The position numbers and the translations under genes are program-made. From contig NZ_VJVZ01000013.1 in NCBI RefSeq assembly GCF_007097145.1, forward strand, positions 62,001 through 126,000: a stretch of 64,000 bases of DNA, read 5' to 3'. Shown here piece after piece: positions 39,301 through 45,947 of this stretch. This DNA is from Flavobacterium zepuense (GTDB lineage: Bacteria > Bacteroidota > Bacteroidia > Flavobacteriales > Flavobacteriaceae). Within the stretch, counting starts at the first letter, position 1, and every line of letters starts with the position of its first letter. Below the pieces are notes generated by a model that saw only the letters and a program-made list of their open reading frames with translations, was not told the origin of the DNA and made no database searches.

Positions 39301-40432
39301 TTGTAAATGCTGGAATTGCACTTATTGAGGTAGATATAGAGGGTACTCCCGCCGGATCTATAGTAAATGATAGTGCATTAGATATTGCTGTGCCCGTACC
39401 CACTGTTATAGCGGCCGTACCTGCAGAGCTGATGTTACCTGCGGGTACAGCGGCGGTTAGCTGCGTGGCAGAAACATAGGTTGTTGTAAGGTTTACACCA
39501 TTCCATTTTACCACAGAACTATTTATAAAGTTACTGCCATTAACCGTTAAGGTAAAAGCACCTGTTCCTGCAACTTTAGATGTTGGGGAAATTGAAGTTA
39601 AAGCTGGTGTAGCTATCGCAACTTTTACATTATCAAAAAAGGCTGTTTGGTTACTTTTTAACCCTGTATTCCAAAATGCGCCCATTAAGGGCAGAGCTGT
39701 ACCTGTATACGTATTATTTACTACAGTGCCCTGAAGGCTTAGTGTGCCTACAGAAGGGTCCTGAAATGCGCTTCCGTCATTCCTCACATACAGTTGCCAG
39801 CTGTTTGTAGATGGTGTATAGGTAACTTTTACACTTAAGTACTGGTTACCAAAGTCGGCCAATCCACTCGTGTTTGAAGCTATGATATTAGTAGAGGTCC
39901 TTACACCTGCCGAGTAACGCACAAGCCTTATTGGGTCTATGCTGCCCGACTGGCCTAAAACAACGGCGTAGCCGGTACCGGTAGTGGCTGTAGTGTTTGA
40001 TGTTCCTGCCAGTATAAAAGCGTTGCTGTAATATCCATTTGCCATCGCTGACGGATTAGATCGTATCTGCCTCATGTTAAACGACCAGGTTACAATCCCC
40101 GGATTAGAGGTTAGAGTTGTGGTGTATGGCGATCCGGGTGCCGAAGTATAGGCCATTACCCACCCGTAATTATTGTAAGACCCTGTTGCATCGTTGGTTA
40201 AGCTCAGGATTCCTGAGTTAATACGCGCGCCCATATCGGTACCGCTTCGCAACATAGACCAACTGGTGCTACTGCCTATAGGCCCATTTGCTGTAGTGTA
40301 CAATGTACCGGCTGATGTAGAAAAATCGGTACTAAAAGCTGTGGTAGATTGTCCCATAGACGACCACGATACAAATAACAACAATGACAGCAAAGTTAAC
40401 CTGTACATTGTTAAGCGTAATGAATTACTCAT
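33338..40432 (-). CDS. Giant surface protein C (2364 aa): TIG, fibronectin-like and beta-repeat regions plus the shared C-terminal T9SS module
   Basis: The ATG at 40432 is chosen over an upstream TTG; a further ATG eight codons in (MYRLTLLSLLLF) would also give a signal peptide ending SSMGQS. Visible parts in order: a lectin/concanavalin-like N-terminal segment (about 30-275); an IPT/TIG domain (about 280-360, SISPTSKVAGTGAFTLTVNGSNF); a further Ig-like segment; a fibronectin III-like stretch near 475-590; a jelly-roll segment near 600-820; a long run of short beta repeats rich in Thr/Asn/Gly (about 830-1640, parallel beta-helix-like); Ig-like repeats; and from about 1890 the module shared with genes A and B (RLDYTMWSSPVTGQ ... 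VSKKVLFD). Adhesion is the likely role. It is the largest gene of the window. Confidence 0.83.
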   Translation of the reverse strand: MSNSLRLTMYRLTLLSLLLFVSWSSMGQSTTAFSTDFSTSAGTLYTTANGPIGSSTSWSMLRSGTDMGARINSGILSLTNDATGSYNNYGWVMAYTSAPGSPYTTTLTSNPGIVTWSFNMRQIRSNPSAMANGYYSNAFILAGTSNTTATTGTGYAVVLGQSGSIDPIRLVRYSAGVRTSTNIIASNTSGLADFGNQYLSVKVTYTPSTNSWQLYVRNDGSAFQDPSVGTLSLQGTVVNNTYTGTALPLMGAFWNTGLKSNQTAFFDNVKVAIATPALTSISPTSKVAGTGAFTLTVNGSNFINSSVVKWNGVNLTTTYVSATQLTAAVPAGNISSAGTAAITVGTGTAISNALSFTIDPAGVPSISTSISAIPAFTTITGTASAAQTFTSSGANLTGNITVTAPANFEVSLASAGTYTQSVNVTAASTPVYVRVSAGAPAGIYTGTVNLTTPGGATKQIAVNATVYNAEPTTSATLLTFTNVTSISFNINWTVGNGSNHLAVIRAGSAVNATPVDGTTYFPSTVYGAGSEIGTGNYVVYNGTANSVNVSNLNPATTYHVAIYEFNGTAGTENYRTATPAIGNRTTLNAPVGLQVTAANTQYKVDFDTTVEGVNNGVYAGGGLGVSPDDGELNSNTFAFTPLTTGGVTFGSETTEDDAAFGNGASEGGVTEPGLYAFETSPDNFGLGIQPGGDYASGSTTMRFQNQTGAAVTSLSVGYKVYVYNDEAGSNSYNFSHSANNSTYTPATVLDLTSPAAADGAPQWKAYYKVITLTGLNIAANGYYYLRWSGSPVSGTAYDEIALDDISIVANPTTTFASFAGTAETFVLAGNANLAGDVTVNGDITFNNGKAIIGANTLTLKGTVTNTVTGGLRGSATSNLVINGAVSPTLSFDQTTVGTTNMLNNFSVATTAANTVTLANSITVSGTLNTNEFQTLNLGTNTITGALSTITNNGNVTTQNTTTTPFASGKIWGGVGTVTFNAATTAQYLPTGTYNKVTVSTTGGVTATGNVTLTGDLNLPNANPSATKGSFDTSTFTLTMGPLAQNIGTGDVSGTVARTTILPNVDYTFGHPVTKILFPNVGTLPVSLGLRTVLGSAPAGKPDSILRTYNFIQSGGSGTKAIISAHYLDSELNGNTENKLVDWIVIPSPVTLIEQGRTNYSVSQNYVELANVNVSAFASTYGSMLLTLANSQVVGSTWNGSVSDSWTTAANWTPAATPSDATNVIIPDAATTPNDPILNPSVTIGTLSIENGGILNSPTGSQFIITGANGAWINKGTFNPSNGTVTFNSPAATAGDATIAGNYTTFYNLNVPTGTTLRALTNNVMDIAGTFTKTGSFIVGSVHNTVIYSGTNQTIVVPNGGQTAYHGLTISGTGAILPASLNILAELTTNAAVNFAGTTVTILGSEGENPTISGTVSPTFNNLTINEATTANVLLGTNIAVSGTLTLTSGILDIGNYNLTLGVNPVAGTFSDTTMIEAEDNGVVRRPYTGPGSYSFPIGEGFSNTTYSPITVNITAASSFNNGYISVNLRDAVHPNNYSTGSYLTRYWNVTPTGITNPIVSITANYRIGDAVGGESNLVAAQLNGTFNVLTNPWVKFGTLGSTTLTANALLTDGKTSVFTGLKATTPVVEIIGEGSFCQNTPVTLTTTVTGGDAPYIYQWSGGLGSADTATPPTTTPGTTNYTLTVIDANGITSTDTAQIIVTPTVVAGTATGDQVLCANTTPGDVTLTGYTGNIIRWERANTPDFVGATIINVTNPVLTGTQIGTGITSTKYIRAVIQSGSCDAVYSNTVVITVNSTTWNGTAWSNGVPTDGYTAIFSGNFTATADIYACAVIVNSNAVVVIPTGFNAIITNSVRILSGSFNIENNASLVQINNISNSGDVIVKKNSNPLFRLDYTMWSSPVTGQPLNTFSPFTATNRFYTYGGFDSNNVYQDQYFVVPDLTATFQRATGYLIRMPNSINGTATGTYYNGTATHSFVGIFKGVANNGSVTKALNTSGGRYTATGNPYPSPINLADFFTENAGVLDSGSGLYFWRKKNDSNVSTYATLTLAGLVANGATPDPTPENPNPSPDSNYQYGGQTQEAFYTGNNQNWIVSQGQGFLVRAAANLGNPQLRFTNVMRRKSPANGLQPFFKGMQNGQDDASRLWLNITGTSSFSQVAVAYIAGATLGLDYGYDGKRLTDGGNAQLYTMVDDTNLAIQARPAFNAADVVPLGFTATAPGQFTFAIDHVDGVFAQGQEIYLVDHLTGVTHDIKGSAYTFSTESGTFNDRFSIVYMKTTLGVNNPDLIANGVIIYKESKQIKITSGGIDMTDVTIFDLTGRNIYNEDNVNITTFTSDALNIAQQVIIVTVKLQNGQTVSKKVLFD

Positions 40433-40781
40433 AAGCAACTTTTTAAGTAGTTAATTTTTAATTAAATATTTTTGGTAACGGGTATTATAAAAGTGGGAGT
40501 GATTTTAAAGACATTTATTTTAAAGGAGTTTGAGATTTTTATGCGATTGCTTAGATTACTTATAAATAATTATATTTTAAATAAATAATTATATATTGAT
40601 TAAATTGCTTAAAAAAATATCAATATCTTACGGATTACTTTATATCATTGCATCATTATCACATTTTCCGTTTATATAGCAAAGAAAATTATATTATAGA
40701 TAATTTGCGAGGCATCTGTGTTTTTAACCGATGTAATGAGCTTTAAAACCGATAAATAACATAGTTTTAACATTTAAAAAA
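40433..40781. other. AT-rich spacer upstream of giant gene C
   Basis: About 350 bases, no coding potential seen. It should contain the promoter of gene C, but no exact TAnnTTTG was found. The TonB-receptor terminator follows at 40782. Confidence 0.45.
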
Positions 40782-40812
40782 AAATCCCTGATCGTTAATT
40801 TGTCAGGGATTT
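40782..40812 (-). terminator. Terminator of the imelysin-HTTM-TonB receptor operon
   Basis: AAATCCCTGA pairs with TCAGGGATTT; nine T follow on the minus strand. It shares its arms with the terminators at 24572 and 28720. Confidence 0.85.
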
Positions 40813-40895
40813 CTCTATAAAAGGTTAGTTTTTATTTGTTATAAATAAAATTTAGCCTGAAATTTTACATAAAATGCAATGCGCGCATAGTAAAT

Positions 40896-43358
40896 CTAAA
40901 ATATTACTTGTAGTGTTGTGTAAAATGTGCGCGGGTCTGATGGCAAAATTCCTGGTCCGGGATATCCTGTGGCGCGCTTAGTAAAATAGTAATTATTGGT
41001 AAAGTTATTAATACCGGCTTCCAGTTTAAAATTGCGCCATTTGTAAGATGCCGAAAAATCGGCTACGTAATATGACGGTATTTTGCCTGTAAAGCCAAAA
41101 CTATTATCATCTTGTGTAGTAGTACTATTATAACTATCGGAAAAATGAGATGACAGGTAAGTAAACTGTACGCTTGCCAAAAAGTTTTTATAGCCAACAC
41201 CTGTTCCTGTTTTTATATTGAACAGCGGTACAAATTCTACCTCATTGCCCTTTATGCCGGGCATATCGCTCTTTAAATACTCCGATGTTGTTATGGCACT
41301 GTTAGCAAATACATTCCATAAAAATGATTCGTTGCCGCTAAAAAACGTCCTGGCAATGTTCCAGTCGCCCAGTGCTTCCCAACCGTAAGTTATTGCGGTA
41401 CCAAGGTTGGTGCGAAAGCGTTTTATACGCCCATCGCCATCTACAATACGGGTTTCGCCTATTTTATCATCATACAAAAGGGCATAAATACTGGTGTCAT
41501 AACTAAAGCGATCGTTTATTTTACCACGCAGGCCAATATCACTTGTGAAGCCTTTTTCATCGGTAATGTTGGGGTCTACCACAAAACTTGGTGATACGGT
41601 ATGGATATCATTAAAGGTAACTGACCTGTAGTTTTGAGATATGTTAGCATACAACTCTGTAGCATTGCCGGGTTTATAGCTAAAGCCGATGCCAAATAAT
41701 AGCAGATTCCTGCTTTTTACAATGTCTTCGGTTTCGCCTTCATTTAAAATAACATTGCCGGCCTGGTCGGTAACTATGTTTTGGTAGGAGCCTTTTGCCT
41801 CAGTACGGATGTTCTCAAACCTAAAGCCCGGTGTTATGCTGAACTTAGGCGATATCCTAAAAATGTTCTCCCCAAAAAAAGAAAAGTTGAGGTTAGGGTA
41901 CACGTAGTCCGACTGGCTTGGGTAAGTGGGGAACTCGGTAGTTGCAAGGTTAAAATCGGGTCCGCTGCCACTGCTCCCCGGCCCTTGTATAGCGGTGTTG
42001 CGTGCCTGGTAATATTTAGCACCCAAAAGCAAGGCACTGTTTTGCCCTTTAAGCGTATATTTTTGAAGGTAGCGCGCCTCGGCGCCCCAGTTTACAAAGT
42101 CGCCCTTTATAAGGTCGCGTAGAGTATCAGGAAAATCAGGATTGCTCACCCGGTTAGATCTAAAGCCTACGGTGCTTCGGCTGGCATCAAGTCCAAATAG
42201 CTGAAGTGAAAAATCGGCGCGGTCTGTAAATTTATGCTTTAGTCGAAGTGCAAAAAGGTTCCAGTTCACATCAAACCAGTTGCGGCTGCGGTTGCTTTGC
42301 GCAGGGTCCTGGTAAAACATATAATCGGTAAGGCCGCCGGGCTGCTTTGCCAGGTAGTCAAATAGGGTGTAGTCAAAATGCAGCGATGTCCTGTTAGTAA
42401 ATGCGTAGTTGAGGTTTATAAAGAAGTTACGGCTGCTAAACGCTGAGTTAGGGCGGAAACCATCGCCTTCCTTATAGTTAAAAAAGGTATAGTAACTAAA
42501 TTTGCCTTTGGTACCGCTAAGCGATGTAAAATTGGTCAGTAACCCATACGACCCCGCTGTTGCCCGGGTTTGTACCTCGATAGCTTTTGCTGATGGCTGC
42601 TTAAACTTAAAGTTGAGCAGGCCGCCAAACTGTGTACCGTATTGCAGCGAAGCCGCACCGCGCACCACCTGAATTTCATCAAGTGCTTCAACGGGAGGGG
42701 TGTAGTAACTTTCGGGGTAGCCTAAAACATCAGCACTAATGTCGTAGCCGTTTTGGCGTGTATTAAAGTTAGCGGTGCGGTTGGGGTTAAGCCCGCGCCC
42801 ACCAATGTTGAGCTGAAGGCCACCATCGGAGTTTTCGCTAATGGTTAGCCCTACCACCTGTGCAAATACCTGTCGGGAATTATTTACGGCCTTGTTAGCG
42901 GTAAGGTTGCTTACATTTACAACCTCAGTTTTCTTGCCGGCATAAATTGCAGTTTCATCAATATCTTTTAAATGACTCAAGGCAAAAAGTTTTTCTTTCT
43001 CTTTTTGAATGACCACCTCGTTAAGTTCGATGGCTTTTTTTAATTCGATGGTAACAGATGATTCATCACTCGCAATCTCTAACTCCAAAAGTGAAAAATT
43101 AGCCTTAAAAACCACCAATTTGTTAACGCCTTGCTGCATACCAATAGTAAACGAACCATCGTTGCCCGATGTTTGTTTTACACCTGTGGTAGTGTTAAAT
43201 ATTTCTGCCATGGGTACAGGGCTGCCCTCGGCGATTACAGTGCCACTAAGCGTGGTTTGCGCAAAGCTTTGTGTTGCTAATAGTAACAGCATCAGACTAA
43301 AAGCCTTTAATGGTATCGCGAAAGGGGAGTATCCAGGTTTTATGCGAAAATGATTCAT
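40896..43358 (-). CDS. TonB-dependent outer-membrane receptor, FecA-like
   Basis: An 820-aa receptor. The start at ATG 43358 gives a signal peptide with a basic n-region (MNHFRIKPGYSPFAIPLKAF, then a Leu-rich core ending SFAQ). A carboxypeptidase-regulatory-like domain (about 35-110) is followed by a plug (about 140-250, with GRGLNPNRTANFNTRQNGYDIS and DEIQVVRGAASLQYGTQFGG) and a 22-strand barrel ending TTLQVIF. Plug and barrel resemble ferric-citrate and siderophore receptors, so iron or another metal complex is the likely cargo. The first 62 nt overlap the end of the HTTM gene; an alternative ATG at 43292, just past that stop, would give a signal lacking positive charges and is less likely. 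Confidence 0.88.
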   Translation of the reverse strand: MNHFRIKPGYSPFAIPLKAFSLMLLLLATQSFAQTTLSGTVIAEGSPVPMAEIFNTTTGVKQTSGNDGSFTIGMQQGVNKLVVFKANFSLLELEIASDESSVTIELKKAIELNEVVIQKEKEKLFALSHLKDIDETAIYAGKKTEVVNVSNLTANKAVNNSRQVFAQVVGLTISENSDGGLQLNIGGRGLNPNRTANFNTRQNGYDISADVLGYPESYYTPPVEALDEIQVVRGAASLQYGTQFGGLLNFKFKQPSAKAIEVQTRATAGSYGLLTNFTSLSGTKGKFSYYTFFNYKEGDGFRPNSAFSSRNFFINLNYAFTNRTSLHFDYTLFDYLAKQPGGLTDYMFYQDPAQSNRSRNWFDVNWNLFALRLKHKFTDRADFSLQLFGLDASRSTVGFRSNRVSNPDFPDTLRDLIKGDFVNWGAEARYLQKYTLKGQNSALLLGAKYYQARNTAIQGPGSSGSGPDFNLATTEFPTYPSQSDYVYPNLNFSFFGENIFRISPKFSITPGFRFENIRTEAKGSYQNIVTDQAGNVILNEGETEDIVKSRNLLLFGIGFSYKPGNATELYANISQNYRSVTFNDIHTVSPSFVVDPNITDEKGFTSDIGLRGKINDRFSYDTSIYALLYDDKIGETRIVDGDGRIKRFRTNLGTAITYGWEALGDWNIARTFFSGNESFLWNVFANSAITTSEYLKSDMPGIKGNEVEFVPLFNIKTGTGVGYKNFLASVQFTYLSSHFSDSYNSTTTQDDNSFGFTGKIPSYYVADFSASYKWRNFKLEAGINNFTNNYYFTKRATGYPGPGILPSDPRTFYTTLQVIF

Positions 43359-44661
43359 CTTGTTTAGCAAGGTTTACTTTAGGGTCTATATATAAGATAC
43401 TTAGGCGGCCGTTTAGCGCTACATAGGCGTTAACGCGCACTTCGGGGTCGTGCATGCCCTCCTGTTGGTAATGGTCGTGTAAAAAATGGGCATACTCCAG
43501 TATAAAATCGGGCTGAAAAGACATTTGCTTTTCCTGGAAGGGGGTAAGGAATTTGCTGTTGTCTACCTGTAATCCCTTGCCCGTCAATGGGTCAGAAACC
43601 GTAAATTGTGCATAGCCTGCTTTTTCCATAAGCATAACGCGCCACGAAAACCGGAAGCCTTCCTCCGTCCAGAACAACTCCTGCGGGTACAATAGGTAAC
43701 GGAAAGGGAAGACAAGCTGGAATGCCACAAACGCAATGAGGAATGCTATTTTTAACTGCCCTAACGGTTTGTTATTTGGAATTTGTATTTTGGAATTTAC
43801 TTCTAATGGTTTTATCCTGAATATTTTACCGATGTATAAAAGTACTTTTTTATGAAAACCGGCATCAAAGAAGAGCAGTGAAGAAACGATCATTACATAC
43901 GGAAAGATACCTATGGGGAAGAGTATCCGCGTAAGCAAGTGGAATACTACCACCAGCGCAAACCCAACCCAGCGGGTGCGCCTGTTTATGAGCAGGAATA
44001 CAATAATCAGATCATAAATAGCACCTGCCCAGCTAAATACGTATGCCATCCACAGTTTTGCGAGCAGTGGGCCAATAAGAGGGAGGTGTGCATTGCCCGG
44101 CAACCATATTTTAAGGGGCATGGCATGTAAGAGCCAGTCGGAGTTTAGCTTGGCAATGCCGGCATAAATGTATACGAGTGCCAATAAAAGCTTCAGTATA
44201 TCAGTAGTATAGCGTGGTATCTTACCATAGGCTTTCGCCGGATCTTGGTATGCATCAACCGAAAAGTAGGCATTGGCCGGTAAAAAGATCATCACAAAAC
44301 TAATAATGCTAACAAAGTAGTAATGATTAAGATAGGTGGTTTTATCCAGCAGCTCTACGTAGGTAAAGCTCAAAAAGAATAGTGTGATGGCAAACCTGCA
44401 TTTGTATCCAATCGCCACCATAATGGCTGCTAACCCGCAGATTATAAAGGCAATGTAGGTGTATAGACCATACGGCTTAACCCAGCCAAAACCGTAATAA
44501 GTAAAATGAAAAACAGGTTTAATATAAAACTGGTCTATCCATCCATAAGCCGTAAAGCGTATAATACTCAGGAACATTAAAATACCGAACGCCATCCTGA
44601 AGAAGGCCAGCGTTGCAGTATCTGTATACGAGTTTAAATATGCTTTAAGGTAGCGTTGCAT
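43297..44661 (-). CDS. HTTM-domain membrane protein, vitamin-K-dependent gamma-carboxylase-like
   Basis: A 454-aa polytopic inner-membrane protein with about eight hydrophobic segments in residues 15-290 and a soluble C-terminal part (about 300-454). The membrane part is an HTTM domain, the family shared with eukaryotic gamma-glutamyl carboxylase. Two landmark segments are visible: YLNHYYFVSI with His113 and YAGIAKLNSDWL with Lys171. These resemble the segments around His160 and Lys218 of human GGCX, residues reported to act in vitamin K deprotonation. The gene lies 3 nt after an imelysin-like gene and overlaps the TonB receptor gene by 62 nt. Its reaction here is unknown. Confidence 0.85.
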   Translation of the reverse strand: MQRYLKAYLNSYTDTATLAFFRMAFGILMFLSIIRFTAYGWIDQFYIKPVFHFTYYGFGWVKPYGLYTYIAFIICGLAAIMVAIGYKCRFAITLFFLSFTYVELLDKTTYLNHYYFVSIISFVMIFLPANAYFSVDAYQDPAKAYGKIPRYTTDILKLLLALVYIYAGIAKLNSDWLLHAMPLKIWLPGNAHLPLIGPLLAKLWMAYVFSWAGAIYDLIIVFLLINRRTRWVGFALVVVFHLLTRILFPIGIFPYVMIVSSLLFFDAGFHKKVLLYIGKIFRIKPLEVNSKIQIPNNKPLGQLKIAFLIAFVAFQLVFPFRYLLYPQELFWTEEGFRFSWRVMLMEKAGYAQFTVSDPLTGKGLQVDNSKFLTPFQEKQMSFQPDFILEYAHFLHDHYQQEGMHDPEVRVNAYVALNGRLSILYIDPKVNLAKQDESFSHKTWILPFRDTIKGF

Positions 44662-44664
44662 GGG

Positions 44665-45783
44665 TTAGTCGCCGTCGCCATCTACAAAGCCAATAGGTAT
44701 ATTAAGCCCTTGCAGCATGTCATTTTTTATGTACACCACGTTTTTTTGCAACGCATCGTGTGCGGCAACCATCTTAGTGTTATCGGTAGTTATTTGTTGC
44801 GAAAAACTGTTGTTAAGTGCGCCGATAGTACTTAATACAGTAGTGTATTGGTCGTTAATAATGTCACTCAGTTTTTGCCCATCCCTTACTGCATTAACAG
44901 CGTCAAGATAGTTTTTAAGGCTTGGCCCGTTAGTTTCAGATGTGAAATGTTTACCGTTAAAGAAGTTTTTCGACGCAGTAACTGCCTCATTAAGAAGTTC
45001 TTTACTCACATTATTTTTATAGTAAGCCTCAACTTTGTCAGGGAACGTTGACCCATTAGAAAGCACCCCCGCAGGAATATCTATTTTTGGGGTACGCACG
45101 TCTTTTTCAAGGTGCTTTACAAAGTTGTTGGTCATTACGTTAACCGCACTGCTAACCGATGTACCCGTGCCTGTAATAAACGTATCACGGTAGCCCGATG
45201 TCCAGTCGGCAAGTACTGCATCAGCAACTGTTTTAAGCCTGGTTGTTAAATCAGTAAGGTATTGTTTGTAATGAGCAGCGTTTGTATTAGTGCTGTAAAA
45301 AGCAACAATATCGGCATCGTTGTTTGCAAGGCCATTTAAAATATAGTCCAGCCCCGGGAAACCCTGGCTGGAAAACTCATCATAAAGGCTAAGGTTGTAG
45401 CTGCCGCTTGCAATATTGCTGTTAATGTGGGCAGCATCGGCGGGGTAGGTGTTGGCATAGGAGAGTAGTTTAAGCTCGTCAGCTTTGCCAATCTCAAACA
45501 TGGCAACATGCTGGTAGGCCTTATAAGCCTGTAGCCAACTTTCACGTAATGTTATAAGATTAGCCTCGGTTGGTGCAGCATTAAAGGCAGCAGCACTTGC
45601 AGTTAATGCATTTACCTTAGCCTGATAATTAGTATACGCGGGTATAATTATGTTATCTGCCCAGTTGGTAAGCATTGCAGCCCTGTCAAAGGTATCGGTA
45701 GAGTTGCCATCGCCACCATCGCCATCGCCGGAACAAGCTACTGCGAAAACTATGATGCTTAGCGCTATAAATAATTTTTTCAT
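44665..45783 (-). CDS. Imelysin-family lipoprotein lacking the GxHxxE motif
   Basis: A 372-aa lipoprotein (lipobox FAVAC, Cys17, then a Gly/Asp-rich linker). The body is all-helical and matches the imelysin/IrpA-like peptidase M75 fold: LTNWADNIIIPAYTNYQAKVNALTASAAAF is a typical first repeat. Where imelysins have GxHxxE, this one has GFPGLDYIL (about 140-148), so the His and Glu are missing. It is first in the operon imelysin-HTTM-TonB receptor and divergent from a second imelysin that keeps the motif. A role in binding metal or a metal-carrying ligand in the periplasm or at the surface is inferred. Confidence 0.85.
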   Translation of the reverse strand: MKKLFIALSIIVFAVACSGDGDGGDGNSTDTFDRAAMLTNWADNIIIPAYTNYQAKVNALTASAAAFNAAPTEANLITLRESWLQAYKAYQHVAMFEIGKADELKLLSYANTYPADAAHINSNIASGSYNLSLYDEFSSQGFPGLDYILNGLANNDADIVAFYSTNTNAAHYKQYLTDLTTRLKTVADAVLADWTSGYRDTFITGTGTSVSSAVNVMTNNFVKHLEKDVRTPKIDIPAGVLSNGSTFPDKVEAYYKNNVSKELLNEAVTASKNFFNGKHFTSETNGPSLKNYLDAVNAVRDGQKLSDIINDQYTTVLSTIGALNNSFSQQITTDNTKMVAAHDALQKNVVYIKNDMLQGLNIPIGFVDGDGD

Positions 45784-45796
45784 TGTAAAATTTTTG

Positions 45797-45804
45797 CAAA
45801 AGTA
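45797..45804 (-). promoter_or_regulatory. Promoter -7 box (TACTTTTG) of the imelysin-HTTM-TonB operon
   Basis: An exact TAnnTTTG match on the minus strand, 13 nt before the ATG, giving a very short leader. Confidence 0.6.
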
Positions 45805-45829
45805 GGAAAGAGAATGTTCTTATATAAAG

Positions 45830-45866
45830 TTATTCTAAATAATTTTTGGCCAAAATTAGAAATTTT
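45830..45866. promoter_or_regulatory. Two AT-rich palindromes between divergent imelysin genes, candidate metal-regulator operators
   Basis: TTATTCTAAATAA (45830-45842) has 5-bp arms around CTA. AAAATTAGAAATTTT (45852-45866) has perfect 6-bp arms around AGA. Both sit between the two divergent promoters, upstream of each -7 box. Their layout suits control by a Fur- or DtxR-type metal repressor, but neither matches a consensus I can state with certainty. Confidence 0.4.
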
Positions 45867-45878
45867 AATATTTCATAG

Positions 45879-45908
45879 TTGCATATGTTTTAAATGTTTC
45901 TACTTTTG
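45879..45908 (+). promoter_or_regulatory. Bacteroidota-type promoter (TTG-N19-TACTTTTG) of the canonical imelysin gene
   Basis: TTG at 45879-45881 and TACTTTTG at 45901-45908 are separated by exactly 19 nt, the consensus -33/-7 arrangement of the Bacteroidota primary sigma factor. It lies 39 nt before the ATG. Confidence 0.75.
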
Positions 45909-45947
45909 CGTTGTTTTTAATCAATCTAAATAAAACATTAAAGTCAT

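Noticed and set aside
35559..39479. Many 60-107 codon plus-strand frames inside giant gene C
   Set aside because: They result from low-complexity Thr/Asn/Val codons on the coding strand; none has a start context.
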